Assembly: GCA_023255625.1 (NCBI GenBank)
Contig: JAHFLF010000001.1
Span: 354,965 to 404,187 of the forward strand
DNA from: Candidatus Harrisonbacteria bacterium
GTDB lineage: Bacteria; Patescibacteriota; Minisyncoccia; UBA6257; 1-14-0-10-44-23
DNA length: 49,223 nucleotides
Direction of reading: 5' to 3'
The translations under genes were made by a program, and so were the position numbers. Below the pieces are notes generated by a model that saw nothing but the letters and a program-made list of their open reading frames with translations, was not told where the DNA came from and did not search any database. Below are positions 1-9,682 of this stretch, piece by piece (position 1 is the first letter of the stretch; each line of letters starts with the position of its first letter).

Positions 1-314
1 GCATCATAACCGGCATCAATCGCGCTTTTAGCATTTTCTATTTTATGCGTATGGTCAGCGTTTAAGAAGACGGGGTAGTTATAGTGCTTCCTCAAATGTT
101 TCACCATCGCAACAATTTCTTTGTCATTACCTAAAAATTCTCGCTCGTGCTCAGTGGTCCCAAAAATTATCGGGATTTTGCGCCCGACTGATTGCGACAA
201 TTCAAGCGCCGCCTCCCAACAGGCCTTCAAAGTTACGAATTCGGAAATATTAAAATGCGCGATCGCTACTTTATTCTTTTTTGCCTCGCGGATGGCTTTC
301 TTTAAAGTAATCAT
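1..314 (-). CDS. Class II fructose-bisphosphate (ketose-bisphosphate) aldolase, N-terminal part; runs off the window start
   Basis: Reverse-strand translation MITLKKAIREAKKNKVAIAHFNISEFVTLKACWEAALELSQ...VFLNADHTHKIENAKSAIDAGYDA; the NADHT...GYD motif is typical of class II aldolases. Confidence 0.8.
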   Translation of the reverse strand, partial: MITLKKAIREAKKNKVAIAHFNISEFVTLKACWEAALELSQSVGRKIPIIFGTTEHEREFLGNDKEIVAMVKHLRKHYNYPVFLNADHTHKIENAKSAIDAGYD

Positions 315-328
315 TGGAGTAATCCCGT

Positions 329-366
329 CGCCCACTTGTGTGGGCGAACCTCGCCCCTACTGGGGC
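329..366. repeat. Two adjacent short GC-rich hairpins upstream of the aldolase start
   Basis: CGCCCACTTGTGTGGGCG and GCCCCTACTGGGGC. Confidence 0.6.
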
Positions 367-533
367 GGGAATAATTTTATTAGAGAGGTAATACAAGATA
401 ATTCTAGCACAGAAAGAACAGAAAATACTCTAAAAAATCCTCTAAGATTGACGAAAGTCCTGATTTTTGCTAATATCTGAACACTTTTTATGTCTTGGTG
501 GAGGGAAGAAAAATCCCTCCCGGCTACTGCCGT

Positions 534-552
534 ACTCCCTTTTGAAAAGGGA
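534..552. repeat. Short perfect palindrome CTCCCTTTTGAAAAGGGAG
   Basis: Direct reading; intergenic. Confidence 0.6.
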
Positions 553-610
553 GAATAACAAGAGGAACCCGCAAAAAGTATTATTATTTACCGGTTCCAA
601 TGCCTGAGGA

Positions 611-705
611 GTAGTTGGCTAGTTACTTGGTTGCTTAGCTAGTTAGGAAGACCGGATTAAATTCAGTTTTTCTAACTAACAAACTAACCAACTAACCAAG
701 CAACT
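611..705. repeat. Intergenic palindrome, family B (TTAGTTGG units)
   Basis: Left arm agttggctagttacttggttgcttagctagttag; right arm ctaactaacaaactaaccaactaaccaagcaact. Confidence 0.85.
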
Positions 706-720
706 CTCCTGTCCTAACTT

Positions 721-1803
721 ATGAAGAAACTGTCTGATGGCACGATGACCGCCCTGCTCAAAAACGAGCATGGCCTGATCAAAGCGCTGAAGCTCGCAGA
801 GTTTATCGAGGGTGCGGTGATGAAGAAAGGTCAGAAGGTAATGTATGTTGATCTCGGCCCGCTGGGTACAGGGGTAATTTTCGGCGCGGAATACATGAAT
901 GCCGCCGACATTATTAAAAACCTGAAGATCGGCGACAAAATCTCCGGCAAAATAATTGATCAGGAAAATGATGACGGTTTTGTCGAGCTTTCACTAGCTG
1001 AAGCCGGCAAGCAAAAAGTCTGGGCCGAGATTAAAGAGATGAAGGATAAGGATGAGCCAGTAATGGTGAAAATCCTGGCGGCGAACACAGGCGGGCTGCT
1101 TACAGAGGTAAATGGCATGAAGGCCTTCCTGCCGGTTTCACAGTTGAGTAACGAACACTATCCGCGAGTACCAGACGGAAGTAAAGAAAAAATTCTGGAC
1201 GAGCTCAAAAAGATGGTTGGCACTGATCTGCGCGTGAAAATTATCACCAACACGCAGAACATGAACAAGCTGATTGTCAGCGAGCGCGAGGTCGCGAATG
1301 AAAATGTTAAAGAATTACTGGCTAAATACAAAGTTGGCGATGTTATTGAGGGAATTATCTCCGGCGTAGCTGACTTTGGTGCCTTTATGCGTTTTGTTGA
1401 TCAGCCGTCTATCGAGGGACTCATCCACATTTCCGAGCTTGATCACAAACTAATTGAACACCCGAAGGAGGTGGTCAAGGTCAACGATAGTGTTAAAGCA
1501 AAAGTAGTCGAGATTAAAGATGGCCGCGTTTCGCTATCGCTCAAAGCACTAAAACCAAACCCTTGGGATACGGTGGCAGAAAAATACAAAGAAGGTCAGA
1601 CCGTTACCGGCACGATTACCAGATTCAATCCGTTCGGCGCCTTTGTCGGATTGGACATAGAAATACAAGGGCTCGTGCATGTTACTGAATTTGGCGGCGT
1701 AGACGAAATGAAGCAAAAAATTGAGCTTGGTAAACAATACAAGTTTACGATTAGCTCTCTCAAACCAGCCGAAAAAAGAATAATCTTAAAAGTCGTTAAA
1801 TAA
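721..1803 (+). CDS. rpsA: S1 RNA-binding domain protein (30S ribosomal protein S1-like, multiple S1 domains)
   Basis: Repeated S1-domain signatures such as VGDVIEGIISGVADFGAFMRF...GLIHISEL and GQTVTGTITRFNPFGAFVGL. Confidence 0.85.
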   Translation: MKKLSDGTMTALLKNEHGLIKALKLAEFIEGAVMKKGQKVMYVDLGPLGTGVIFGAEYMNAADIIKNLKIGDKISGKIIDQENDDGFVELSLAEAGKQKVWAEIKEMKDKDEPVMVKILAANTGGLLTEVNGMKAFLPVSQLSNEHYPRVPDGSKEKILDELKKMVGTDLRVKIITNTQNMNKLIVSEREVANENVKELLAKYKVGDVIEGIISGVADFGAFMRFVDQPSIEGLIHISELDHKLIEHPKEVVKVNDSVKAKVVEIKDGRVSLSLKALKPNPWDTVAEKYKEGQTVTGTITRFNPFGAFVGLDIEIQGLVHVTEFGGVDEMKQKIELGKQYKFTISSLKPAEKRIILKVVK

Positions 1804-1804
1804 T

Positions 1805-1922
1805 AATTAAAGATACCAATATACAAATGGTACTAATGCTACAAATAGCTGCCAATAATCAAAATCAAAACCGATTAGTATATATTAGTAACATTAGTAC
1901 TCATTAGTAGATTGGTATCTAT
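1805..1922. repeat. Intergenic palindrome, family E
   Basis: agataccaatatacaaatggtactaatgctac paired with gtaacattagtactcattagtagattggtatct. Confidence 0.7.
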
Positions 1923-1928
1923 CATCTT

Positions 1929-2192
1929 ATGCTGACAACAAACACCAAAAAACGCATTATTAAAGAGCACGCAACTACCGAAAAAGACACCGGTTCTGTA
2001 CCGGTGCAGGTCGGTGTTATTACTCGTCAAATCGAGGAGCTAACCAAACATCTCAAGAAGCACGCGAAGGACAATCACAGCCGCCGTGGACTTTTGATGA
2101 TGGTCGGCAAACGCCGCCGGCTCTTGGCCTACTTTGAGAAAAAAGATCCAAAAGGACACAAGGCGCTCCTGAAAAAGTTAGGATTAAAATAG
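1929..2192 (+). CDS. rpsO: 30S ribosomal protein S15
   Basis: TEKDTGSVPVQVGVITRQIEELTKHLKKHAKDNHSRRGLLMMVGKRRRLLAYF. Confidence 0.97.
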   Translation: MLTTNTKKRIIKEHATTEKDTGSVPVQVGVITRQIEELTKHLKKHAKDNHSRRGLLMMVGKRRRLLAYFEKKDPKGHKALLKKLGLK

Positions 2193-2282
2193 TTCATCAA
2201 GTTGTAAAGTTCATAAAGCGGTGGGAAGAGTAAGATTTTCCTATGACTTGATAACTTGATAAACTTTAAAACTTTCAACTTA
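2193..2282. repeat. Intergenic palindrome, family F
   Basis: aagttgtaaagttcataaag paired with ctttaaaactttcaactt. Confidence 0.65.
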
Positions 2283-2286
2283 CCCC

Positions 2287-2910
2287 ATGAATCACCCCGA
2301 ACAACGCGTTGGCATCTTCATCGATGTACAAAACCTGTACCACTCGGCGAAGAATTTATACAGCGCCCGCGTTAATTACAAAGAACTCATCAAGCATCTA
2401 GTTTCCGGCCGCAAGCTGGTGCGGGCGCTCGGCTATGTGATCAAGGCCGAAGCAGCAGTAACGGCGGAGCACTTGGCAAAAATCGAGGCGGGTGAGATGG
2501 AGCAACGGGAAAAGACCACCAAAAGTGAGGCGAGTTTTTTTGAGGCGCTGAAACAATCCGGGATTGAGTTGCGGATGAAAGATATTCAAATTTTTCATGG
2601 TGGCGCAAAAAAAGCGGACTGGGATATCGGTATGGCGATTGATGCGGTCCGGATGTCCGAGAGCTTGGATGTCATCGTGCTAGTAACCGGTGATGGCGAC
2701 TTTATTCCGCTGATTGAGTACTTACGATCTGGCCGAGGCAAGGTAGTTGAGGTGGCGGCGTTCTCGCGCAGCAGCAGCAGCAAACTCAAAGAGGCGGCCG
2801 ACACCTTTGTCGCTTTAGATGAATTGCCGCGAGTTATTATGAAGCCGCTAGGAATGCGCCGCGGTCGCAAAAATAATGCAGACAATGGATATCTGCCGGC
2901 AGAGGAATAG
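2287..2910 (+). CDS. NYN domain (LabA/DUF88-like) protein, putative RNase
   Basis: GIFIDVQNLYHSAK...KADWDIGMAIDAVRMSESLDVIVLVTGDGDFIPLIEYLRSGRGKVVEV. Confidence 0.9.
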   Translation: MNHPEQRVGIFIDVQNLYHSAKNLYSARVNYKELIKHLVSGRKLVRALGYVIKAEAAVTAEHLAKIEAGEMEQREKTTKSEASFFEALKQSGIELRMKDIQIFHGGAKKADWDIGMAIDAVRMSESLDVIVLVTGDGDFIPLIEYLRSGRGKVVEVAAFSRSSSSKLKEAADTFVALDELPRVIMKPLGMRRGRKNNADNGYLPAEE

Positions 2911-2911
2911 A

Positions 2912-3080
2912 GAGCTACGAATAACGAATTGGTTCACGAAAGTACGAATAAGGTATAAAATACATATAAGTCGAAAAATAATAATAATTAAAAAAATAAA
3001 AACGAATTACGAATAAAATACGAAAGCCGAAGAGATGCCGAGCCGCACTATTCGCACTTTCGTACAAAATTCGTAATTCG
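2912..3080. repeat. Intergenic palindrome, family D (ACGAATTACGAA units)
   Basis: acgaataacgaattggttcacgaaagtacgaata paired with attcgcactttcgtacaaaattcgtaattcgt. Confidence 0.75.
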
Positions 3081-5195
3081 TTGATCATTATGGATTTACA
3101 CAAACAAGAATTCTCGTTAGATTACGCAGGCCGCACCTTAAAATTCGAGGTTTCCCGGCTGGCCGAACAGGCGAGCGCCGCTGTGCTTGGCACATATGGC
3201 GACTCAACCGTTTTGGCCACGGTGGTCATGGGCAAAAAAGATAAAGAAAGCAGTTATTTCCCGCTGACGGTGGATTACGAAGAGCGATTTTATGCCGTCG
3301 GTAAAATTCTCGGCAGCCGCTTTGTGCGTCGCGAAGGAAAATCCAGCGAGGAGGCGGTTCTCTCCGGCCGAGTTATCGACCGGACTATTCGTCCACTCTT
3401 TGATGGGCGGATGCGCCGCGATGTTCAGGTGGTAGTTACTATTCTCTCGTATGACGAGGATGATGACTTAGACTTTCTGGCGCTAAATACCGCCTCAACG
3501 GCCTTGGCTATTTCGGACATTCCCTGGGCTGGACCAGTTGCGGGCGTAAAAATAGTTAAAAAAGATGGCGCGCTGATAGTTAATCCAAAAAATTCGCAAA
3601 TTGCGGAGGGGGCAACCTTTCAGATTTTCGCCGCCGGACCAAAAGACCGAATTAATATGATCGAAGCCGATGGACTGGAGCCAGCCGAAGCCGAGGTGCT
3701 TACGGGTTTTGAGCAGGCACAAAAAGAGATAAATACGCTAATCGAATTCCAAAACAGCATCGTCGCCAAAATTGGCAAACCAAAACAAAAAATTGTTTTG
3801 GCGGAGCTAGACCCGGCGGTCAAAGAAAAAATGGTCAGTTTTTTGAATGGAAAATTAGAGCCGGCAATTTATGCTGCAACTAAAATGGAGCATGAGGCGA
3901 GTTTGGCAAAAATCGCCGCTGATCTGAATGAACATCTGCGCGCAGATGGAGTAGACGAAAAAACAATTAAAGCGACAGGGGATTATCTGGAGAAGATGAT
4001 CAGCGAGATTGTGCATAGCGGGGCGATCACCTCCGGCAAACGCCCGGACGGACGAGGGATTGAGGAGGTTCGCGAACTGCATGCCCAGGTCGGGCTGCTG
4101 AAACGCACGCACGGTTCTGGCTTATTTATACGAGGCAACACGCAGTCGCTGGCGCTAGCCACGATTGGCACGCCCGGCCAGGAGCAGACGATAGAAACTA
4201 TGAGCTTCTCGGGCAAAAAACGCTTTATGTTGCACTACAACTTCCCGCAGTATTCAGTTGGGGAAACCGGCCCGTTCCGCGGCGCTGGTCGTCGCGAAAT
4301 TGGCCATGGGGCGCTGGCAGAAAAAGCATTGCGAGGCATGATCCCGACTAAAGAGGAATTCCCGTATGCGGTCCGAGTTGTTTCCGAAATTACCTCATCA
4401 AACGGTTCGTCTTCAATGGCCTCGGTTTGTGGTGCCACGCTCGCGCTAATGGATGCGGGCGTACCAATCAAAAAACCGGTAGCCGGAATCGCGATGGGTC
4501 TTATGTCCGCCAATAGCGAAAAAGATTTTAAAGTGCTCACTGATTTGCAGGGGGCAGAGGATCACTATGGCGACATGGACTTTAAAGTTGCTGGCACTAA
4601 AGAGGGTATTACAGCAATTCAGTTGGATGTAAAAATCATGGGACTGACTATGGAGATGGTGAAAACAACCTTGGAACAGGCCCGCAAAGCCAGATTGCAA
4701 ATCCTAGAGGTGATCACTGCTGCTTTACCGGCGCCGCGCAAAGAGATCTCGCCGCTGGCACCGCTTATCATGAGCGTTAAAATTGACCCGGCGAAAATCG
4801 GTGCAGTTATCGGCAGTGGCGGAAAAACAATCAACGGCATTATTGAAAAAACCGGCTGCATTGCCATCGATATCGACGACGATGGCCTGGTCTATGTCTC
4901 CGGTAAAGATAAAGAGACGACAATGGCGGCCTACAACGAGGTGCTGGCGATCGTGAAAGACTATCAGGTTGGCGAAATAGTCGAGGGCAATATCGTCAAG
5001 ATTTTGGAATTCGGGGCGATTGTTGAGCTAGATGCAAACCACGACGGCATGATCCATGTCAGCGAACTCAAGGATGGATTCGTGAAAACCGTCGGCGAGG
5101 TGGTCAAACTTGGCGATCATGTCCGAGTCAAAGTTATGAAAGTTGAGCCAAATGGAAAAATTGGCTTGTCGCTAAAGGCGATGGGGAAAGTTTAG
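3081..5195 (+). CDS. pnp: Polyribonucleotide nucleotidyltransferase (PNPase); likely start ATG at 3090
   Basis: Two RNase PH domains, KH (IGAVIGSGGKTINGIIEKTG) and S1 domain; GRGIEEVRELHAQVGLLKRTHGSGLFIRGNTQ. Confidence 0.97.
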   Translation: MIIMDLHKQEFSLDYAGRTLKFEVSRLAEQASAAVLGTYGDSTVLATVVMGKKDKESSYFPLTVDYEERFYAVGKILGSRFVRREGKSSEEAVLSGRVIDRTIRPLFDGRMRRDVQVVVTILSYDEDDDLDFLALNTASTALAISDIPWAGPVAGVKIVKKDGALIVNPKNSQIAEGATFQIFAAGPKDRINMIEADGLEPAEAEVLTGFEQAQKEINTLIEFQNSIVAKIGKPKQKIVLAELDPAVKEKMVSFLNGKLEPAIYAATKMEHEASLAKIAADLNEHLRADGVDEKTIKATGDYLEKMISEIVHSGAITSGKRPDGRGIEEVRELHAQVGLLKRTHGSGLFIRGNTQSLALATIGTPGQEQTIETMSFSGKKRFMLHYNFPQYSVGETGPFRGAGRREIGHGALAEKALRGMIPTKEEFPYAVRVVSEITSSNGSSSMASVCGATLALMDAGVPIKKPVAGIAMGLMSANSEKDFKVLTDLQGAEDHYGDMDFKVAGTKEGITAIQLDVKIMGLTMEMVKTTLEQARKARLQILEVITAALPAPRKEISPLAPLIMSVKIDPAKIGAVIGSGGKTINGIIEKTGCIAIDIDDDGLVYVSGKDKETTMAAYNEVLAIVKDYQVGEIVEGNIVKILEFGAIVELDANHDGMIHVSELKDGFVKTVGEVVKLGDHVRVKVMKVEPNGKIGLSLKAMGKV

Positions 5196-5214
5196 GGATT
5201 GTTTTGATGTATAC

Positions 5215-5279
5215 AAACTAAGGCAGGCGTGATTTTGGCAATAGAACCCCGTTTGCCAAAATCACGCCTGCCTTAGTTT
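5215..5279. repeat. Perfect 27-bp inverted repeat with 11-nt loop
   Basis: AAACTAAGGCAGGCGTGATTTTGGCAA ... TTGCCAAAATCACGCCTGCCTTAGTTT. Confidence 0.9.
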
Positions 5280-5356
5280 AGAAAACGGGCCAGCGAAATA
5301 ATATTGTGGTATAGTAGAAATACTAAAGGCCTCTCTTATTTATCTTTTATTATTTT

Positions 5357-6448
5357 ATGGAACCGCAAAATATTCCGATAAACCCGCAGCCGCAAAAACC
5401 CTTGCCAGATGGGCAGGAACAGCAAATTAAAATGCTGCGCCAGAATATTGGCAGCGCATCGGCTTTAGCTTCACCAAATCAAACCGTGCAAGCAAGCCCA
5501 ACGGAGCCCACTCTCAAGATCCCTGCAAAGCCCGTTTTTGACGCAGACGAACCGGTTTTTACCCCAAATACAGTTGCGCCACAGCCGAGCGCGCGCGTTT
5601 TCCAAACCGCGCCGGCACCTGCCACAACGGCAATAATACCGCCGGCTCCGCCTGTTGCTGCGCAAACAGCTGCGCCGTCAGTGGACGCGCTCATCGCCCA
5701 GAGGAAAAGCAAGGGCAAAATGAAAACAATAATTTTTGGAGTTGCTGGCCTTGTTGTAATTGCGGCGGCTGCATACTTTATCGTGCCCCTTTTTAAAACG
5801 GCTCCGGTAGAGCCAGCCCCAATTGCACAGCAGCCGGCCGGCTCGGTAACTCCGGTTGAACCAACACAACCCGCGAAAACTACTCCGGCAATTGTCTCTC
5901 TTTTCACCGTAGAGCCAGCCGCTCGGGGATTTGTAGCTGTGAATAAACCATATACAGCAGCCGTAATCAATGAGGCGCTAACCAAAACAAAAGATCTGCA
6001 GGGAACGCGCGAGACAATGCTCATGAACTTTGATACACCCCAAAGAGCGCTGACCTTTGTGGAGATTATCGGTGCACTTGCGCCAAGCATTCAGGAAAAA
6101 ACTGCTCAACTATTTTCCGGCGAGGTTAGCAGCTACACTTTTAGTGATGCGGCTGGCAACTGGCCTGGCTATGTGGCTAAACTCAAAATGGAGGCAAATG
6201 CCACAGATATTAAGGACTGGTTTAGTTCTCTGGAAAAAACATCGGAAAAGAAAAACTTTTTCGTTACCGATCCTGGTACACTGCAGACCTTTAAAAATGG
6301 GTTGATTAACAACACTTATCCGGACCGTTATGCCCCCGGCACAACCGCCGGAGCATCCTTCTCATACCTGATTTTACCGGAGAAGAAGCTGGTCTTAATC
6401 GGCACCTCGTTTGAGGGGATGAAGGATGCTTTGCGTCTTTTGCAGTAA
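5357..6448 (+). CDS. Hypothetical proline-rich single-TM protein, paralog of 6541-7494
   Basis: TM segment TIIFGVAGLVVIAAAAYFIVPLF; C-terminal domain shared with the next gene. Confidence 0.8.
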   Translation: MEPQNIPINPQPQKPLPDGQEQQIKMLRQNIGSASALASPNQTVQASPTEPTLKIPAKPVFDADEPVFTPNTVAPQPSARVFQTAPAPATTAIIPPAPPVAAQTAAPSVDALIAQRKSKGKMKTIIFGVAGLVVIAAAAYFIVPLFKTAPVEPAPIAQQPAGSVTPVEPTQPAKTTPAIVSLFTVEPAARGFVAVNKPYTAAVINEALTKTKDLQGTRETMLMNFDTPQRALTFVEIIGALAPSIQEKTAQLFSGEVSSYTFSDAAGNWPGYVAKLKMEANATDIKDWFSSLEKTSEKKNFFVTDPGTLQTFKNGLINNTYPDRYAPGTTAGASFSYLILPEKKLVLIGTSFEGMKDALRLLQ

Positions 6449-6538
6449 TCACTAACATGCTAATCAAACCGAATATGCGAATAGAATTCGAAACCCATTA
6501 GCATATTAGTCCTCATTCGCGTGTTAGCGAATACTGTA
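6443..6538. repeat. Intergenic palindrome, family A
   Basis: cagtaatcactaacatgctaat ... attagcatattagtcctcattcgcgtgttagcgaatactgt; upstream TAA lies in the left arm. Confidence 0.85.
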
Positions 6539-6540
6539 CT

Positions 6541-7494
6541 ATGGAGGTAATCAAAGAAATAACTCTTCGGACTCTGGCCGGCGACAGCGCTGCGCTGGCA
6601 AAAAACCTGCATCCGGCGCCGGAACTGATACCAGTCAAATTTCATGACAATAAAGCTCCGGTTCAAACAGCCGGAGCTGTTCAGGGACAAACGGAAAAGA
6701 AAAAAAGTCCGGCGGCAACCTTAGCACTCGCCGCGGTCTTTGTCTTAATCGTGCTGGCTGCGGTTGGATATTTTATGCTACCAAAATTTATTGCAAAATT
6801 TATGGCGGCGCCGGCTGCACAGATTCCGGAAAACTCTACCTCTGCTTTAGAAACAACTGAAACGCAGACGATCGAGCCGCAGCCCGATCAATCAATCGCC
6901 TCTGCCGATTCAACACAAACTTCGCAACCAGAAACATCGACATCCAACTCGTTATTAACCAAGGAACCGGTTGGCAAATCCCAAACTACACTAACTGTCC
7001 CGCTGACTGTGGAATCTTGGAAAGTGGGCTTACAGGACGGGTTGCCCGCCGCCGGTACAAGTGAAGTTAATTTATTTAAAGAGGGTCACATTCAAATTAG
7101 TTTTAGTGAGTTAATCGGTACGCTGATCCCAACACTAAAACCCCAAACAGAAACGCTCTTCGCGGGTGAATACAGTACATTAGTTTTTGTTAACAGTAGC
7201 GGCCGCTGGCCGGGCGTAGTGGCAAAACTAAAAGACGATGTTACCGCTGAATCAATCCAACCATGGTTCGACGCTCTGGAAAAAAGTCCAAACAATAAAA
7301 ATTTCTTCATCACAAACCCGGGCGCGCTCCAACCGTTTAGAGATGGCATTATAGGCGACATCTATCCAAATCGCTTTGCCCCGGGCACAACCGCCGGAGC
7401 ATCCTTCTCATATCTGATTTTGCCGGATAAGAAACTGGTCTTAATCGGCACCTCGTTTGAGGGGATGAAGGATGCTTTGCGGCTTTTGCAGTAA
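6541..7494 (+). CDS. Hypothetical single-TM protein, tandem paralog of the preceding gene
   Basis: Shares YPxRxAPGTTAGASFSYLILPxKKLVLIGTSFEGMKDALRLLQ. Confidence 0.8.
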   Translation: MEVIKEITLRTLAGDSAALAKNLHPAPELIPVKFHDNKAPVQTAGAVQGQTEKKKSPAATLALAAVFVLIVLAAVGYFMLPKFIAKFMAAPAAQIPENSTSALETTETQTIEPQPDQSIASADSTQTSQPETSTSNSLLTKEPVGKSQTTLTVPLTVESWKVGLQDGLPAAGTSEVNLFKEGHIQISFSELIGTLIPTLKPQTETLFAGEYSTLVFVNSSGRWPGVVAKLKDDVTAESIQPWFDALEKSPNNKNFFITNPGALQPFRDGIIGDIYPNRFAPGTTAGASFSYLILPDKKLVLIGTSFEGMKDALRLLQ

Positions 7495-7593
7495 TTACAG
7501 CATTCGCTAACATGCGAATTAAGACTAATATGCTAATGGTACCAAGGTTTCTATTCGCGTATTCGTCTGGATTAGCGTGTTAGTGATTACTGC
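7489..7593. repeat. Intergenic palindrome, family A
   Basis: cagtaattacagcattcgctaacatgcgaattaagactaatatgctaat ... attcgtctggattagcgtgttagtgattactg. Confidence 0.85.
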
Positions 7594-9122
7594 TGTTCGC
7601 GCAGCCGATAGGCAAACGCCTCTGCTAAATCATTTTGCGTTACTGAATCTCGATTATCTAAATCGGCAATCGTTTGGGCTGTTTTTAGAACACGATATAC
7701 TCCGCGCGGCGAGAGCAGCTGTTTTGTGGCAATCCCGCGCATAAACTGTTCCGCCCTAGCGTCCAAATTAATATGTTCATCTACCTCTTTTGAACTCATC
7801 TCGCTATTAAGACGAACATGCTGACTTTTAAATCTTTGCTGCTGCCGACTACGCGCCAGAGAAACTTTTTCTCGTAGAGCATCAAGCTCGCCGTTATCTG
7901 TCTGTGTTTTAGCCCGTAAATCGGCAATCGCCACTCTTGGAACAGAAATCTGAAGGTCAATACGATCTAAAAGTGGCCCGGAAACCTTCTTTTGATATCG
8001 TTCAACTTCATATTGACCGCATTTACAGTTGCGCTCATCGTCGCCGTAATAGCCGCACGGACAAGGATTCATCGCTGCAATCAGCATAAAACGCGCCGGG
8101 AAACGAACCGTACCCTGAACTCGGGTAACGACCGAATGCCCGCTTTCTAGCGGCTGGCGCAGCGCCTCAAGTAAATCGCGCCGGAACTCCGGCAGCTCAT
8201 CCAGAAAAAGCACGCCGCGATGAGCTAGTGATATTTCGCCCGGGCGGGGATGTTGGCCGCCGCCAATAATAGAAACCGGCGATGATGTTTGATGAGGCGT
8301 ACGAAAGGGTCGATGGGCGATATACGGCTCTTCACCGAGCAACCCAGCGGCACTATAAATCTGCGTAATTTCCACAATCTCCGAAATGTCAGGATCCGGC
8401 AAAAGAGAAAGTGCGGCCTGCGCTAACATCGTTTTACCGGTTCCAGGCGGGCCGACCATGAGTAGGTTGTGCCCGCCGGCGGCGGCAATTAGTAACGCGC
8501 GCTTGGCATGTTCCTGCCCCTTGATGTCTAAAATGCTTGGCCCGGTTTTTATTCGGCGCGTCGGAACTGTCTGCGGCTGCGAGCTAATTTTTTTTCTTCC
8601 CTCCAGATGAGCAATTATCTGGGTAAGTGTAGCGACCGGTAAAACTGTCACGCCATTAATCATCGCGGCCTCAACTGCATTTGTTGTTGGCACAACTAAA
8701 TAGGGGATGCCGCGCTCGGCCGCTAGCCGGGCAGTATTCATAACCCCGGAGACACTTCGGAGCGCACCGTCTAGCGCCAGTTCACCTAAAAAAATATATT
8801 TCTCACCGGCAAACTGTTTCATCTGCCCGCTGGCTGATAAGTACCCGAGGGCAATCGATAAATCATATTGGCTGCCGGCTTTTTTAACATCCGCCGGAGC
8901 TAAATTAACAATAATTTTCCGGTTCTCCTGATTTGGCGGCTTGAACCCGCTATTCTTTAAAGCTGCGTTTATCCGCTCTTTCGATTCGGAAAGCGCCTTG
9001 TCGGCCAACCCAACAATCGTGAAAGAGTGCAATCCGCCCTGCACATCAGTCTCAACCTCGATTAAACGGGCGTCGATGCCATCCAACTCTGCCGCGTAGA
9101 GTTTGGCGAGGGAATGCTTCAT
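7587..9122 (-). CDS. comM: YifB/ComM family Mg-chelatase-like AAA+ ATPase
   Basis: Walker A GPPGTGKTMLAQ, GVLFLDELPEF, AAMNPCPCGYYGD. Confidence 0.95.
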   Translation of the reverse strand: MKHSLAKLYAAELDGIDARLIEVETDVQGGLHSFTIVGLADKALSESKERINAALKNSGFKPPNQENRKIIVNLAPADVKKAGSQYDLSIALGYLSASGQMKQFAGEKYIFLGELALDGALRSVSGVMNTARLAAERGIPYLVVPTTNAVEAAMINGVTVLPVATLTQIIAHLEGRKKISSQPQTVPTRRIKTGPSILDIKGQEHAKRALLIAAAGGHNLLMVGPPGTGKTMLAQAALSLLPDPDISEIVEITQIYSAAGLLGEEPYIAHRPFRTPHQTSSPVSIIGGGQHPRPGEISLAHRGVLFLDELPEFRRDLLEALRQPLESGHSVVTRVQGTVRFPARFMLIAAMNPCPCGYYGDDERNCKCGQYEVERYQKKVSGPLLDRIDLQISVPRVAIADLRAKTQTDNGELDALREKVSLARSRQQQRFKSQHVRLNSEMSSKEVDEHINLDARAEQFMRGIATKQLLSPRGVYRVLKTAQTIADLDNRDSVTQNDLAEAFAYRLREQQ

Positions 9123-9123
9123 A

Positions 9124-9219
9124 CAGTATTCACGAACATACTAATAAAACCGAATATACGAATGGGAAGGTCCGTATTTATTCGTGTATTAGTCCGCATT
9201 AGCGTGTTAGCGACTACTG
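9124..9219. repeat. Intergenic palindrome, family A
   Basis: cagtattcacgaacatactaat ... attagtccgcattagcgtgttagcgactactg. Confidence 0.8.
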
Positions 9220-9542
9220 ACCTTGCAGCCACGACAATAACGGCTCTCCGGATCGACATTCAGCAGTGCGACTTCGATTTCTTTGCCGCACTTTTCACAA
9301 ACTCCATATTTGCCCTGATCCATTTTGGTGAGCGCATCATCAACTCGATGAACGCGCCGTTTCAGTGTCTCTACCATACCGGCCTGGGCGGCCATCTCCG
9401 TTGCCTCGTCCGCCTCCTCTTCAAATGAATCAATATCGTCGCCCATATCTACCGGCTTGCGCAATTTAGTAATCTGCTGCGTAATCGCATTTTTGATGGA
9501 AACCAGTTTGTTTTTGAAGCTAGTGATAAGTTTTATATCCAT
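9207..9542 (-). CDS. TraR/DksA-type C4 zinc-finger protein
   Basis: GKYGVCEKCGKEIEVALLNVDPESRYCRGC. Confidence 0.88.
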   Translation of the reverse strand: MDIKLITSFKNKLVSIKNAITQQITKLRKPVDMGDDIDSFEEEADEATEMAAQAGMVETLKRRVHRVDDALTKMDQGKYGVCEKCGKEIEVALLNVDPESRYCRGCKVSSR

Positions 9543-9682
9543 AAGTATTCTCGGATACCTGCCGGCAGGCAGGTACGAATTAAATAGCTAATATACGAAT
9601 AATTTAAGAATTAAGAATTGTCCGCTGACTGACAGATTCAAGATTCTTATATTCTAGCGCAAAAAACCGAATCAGCGCAACT

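Noticed and set aside
611-705. CRISPR array (short repeated units in intergenic regions)
   Set aside because: Units are contiguous, degenerate and arranged as inverted arms, without regular unique spacers; no cas genes.
4235-4540. Antisense ORFs inside pnp, comM, pcrA, dnaA and other genes
   Set aside because: They lie opposite strongly recognisable coding sequences and have no family motifs; they are by-products of GC-biased codon usage.
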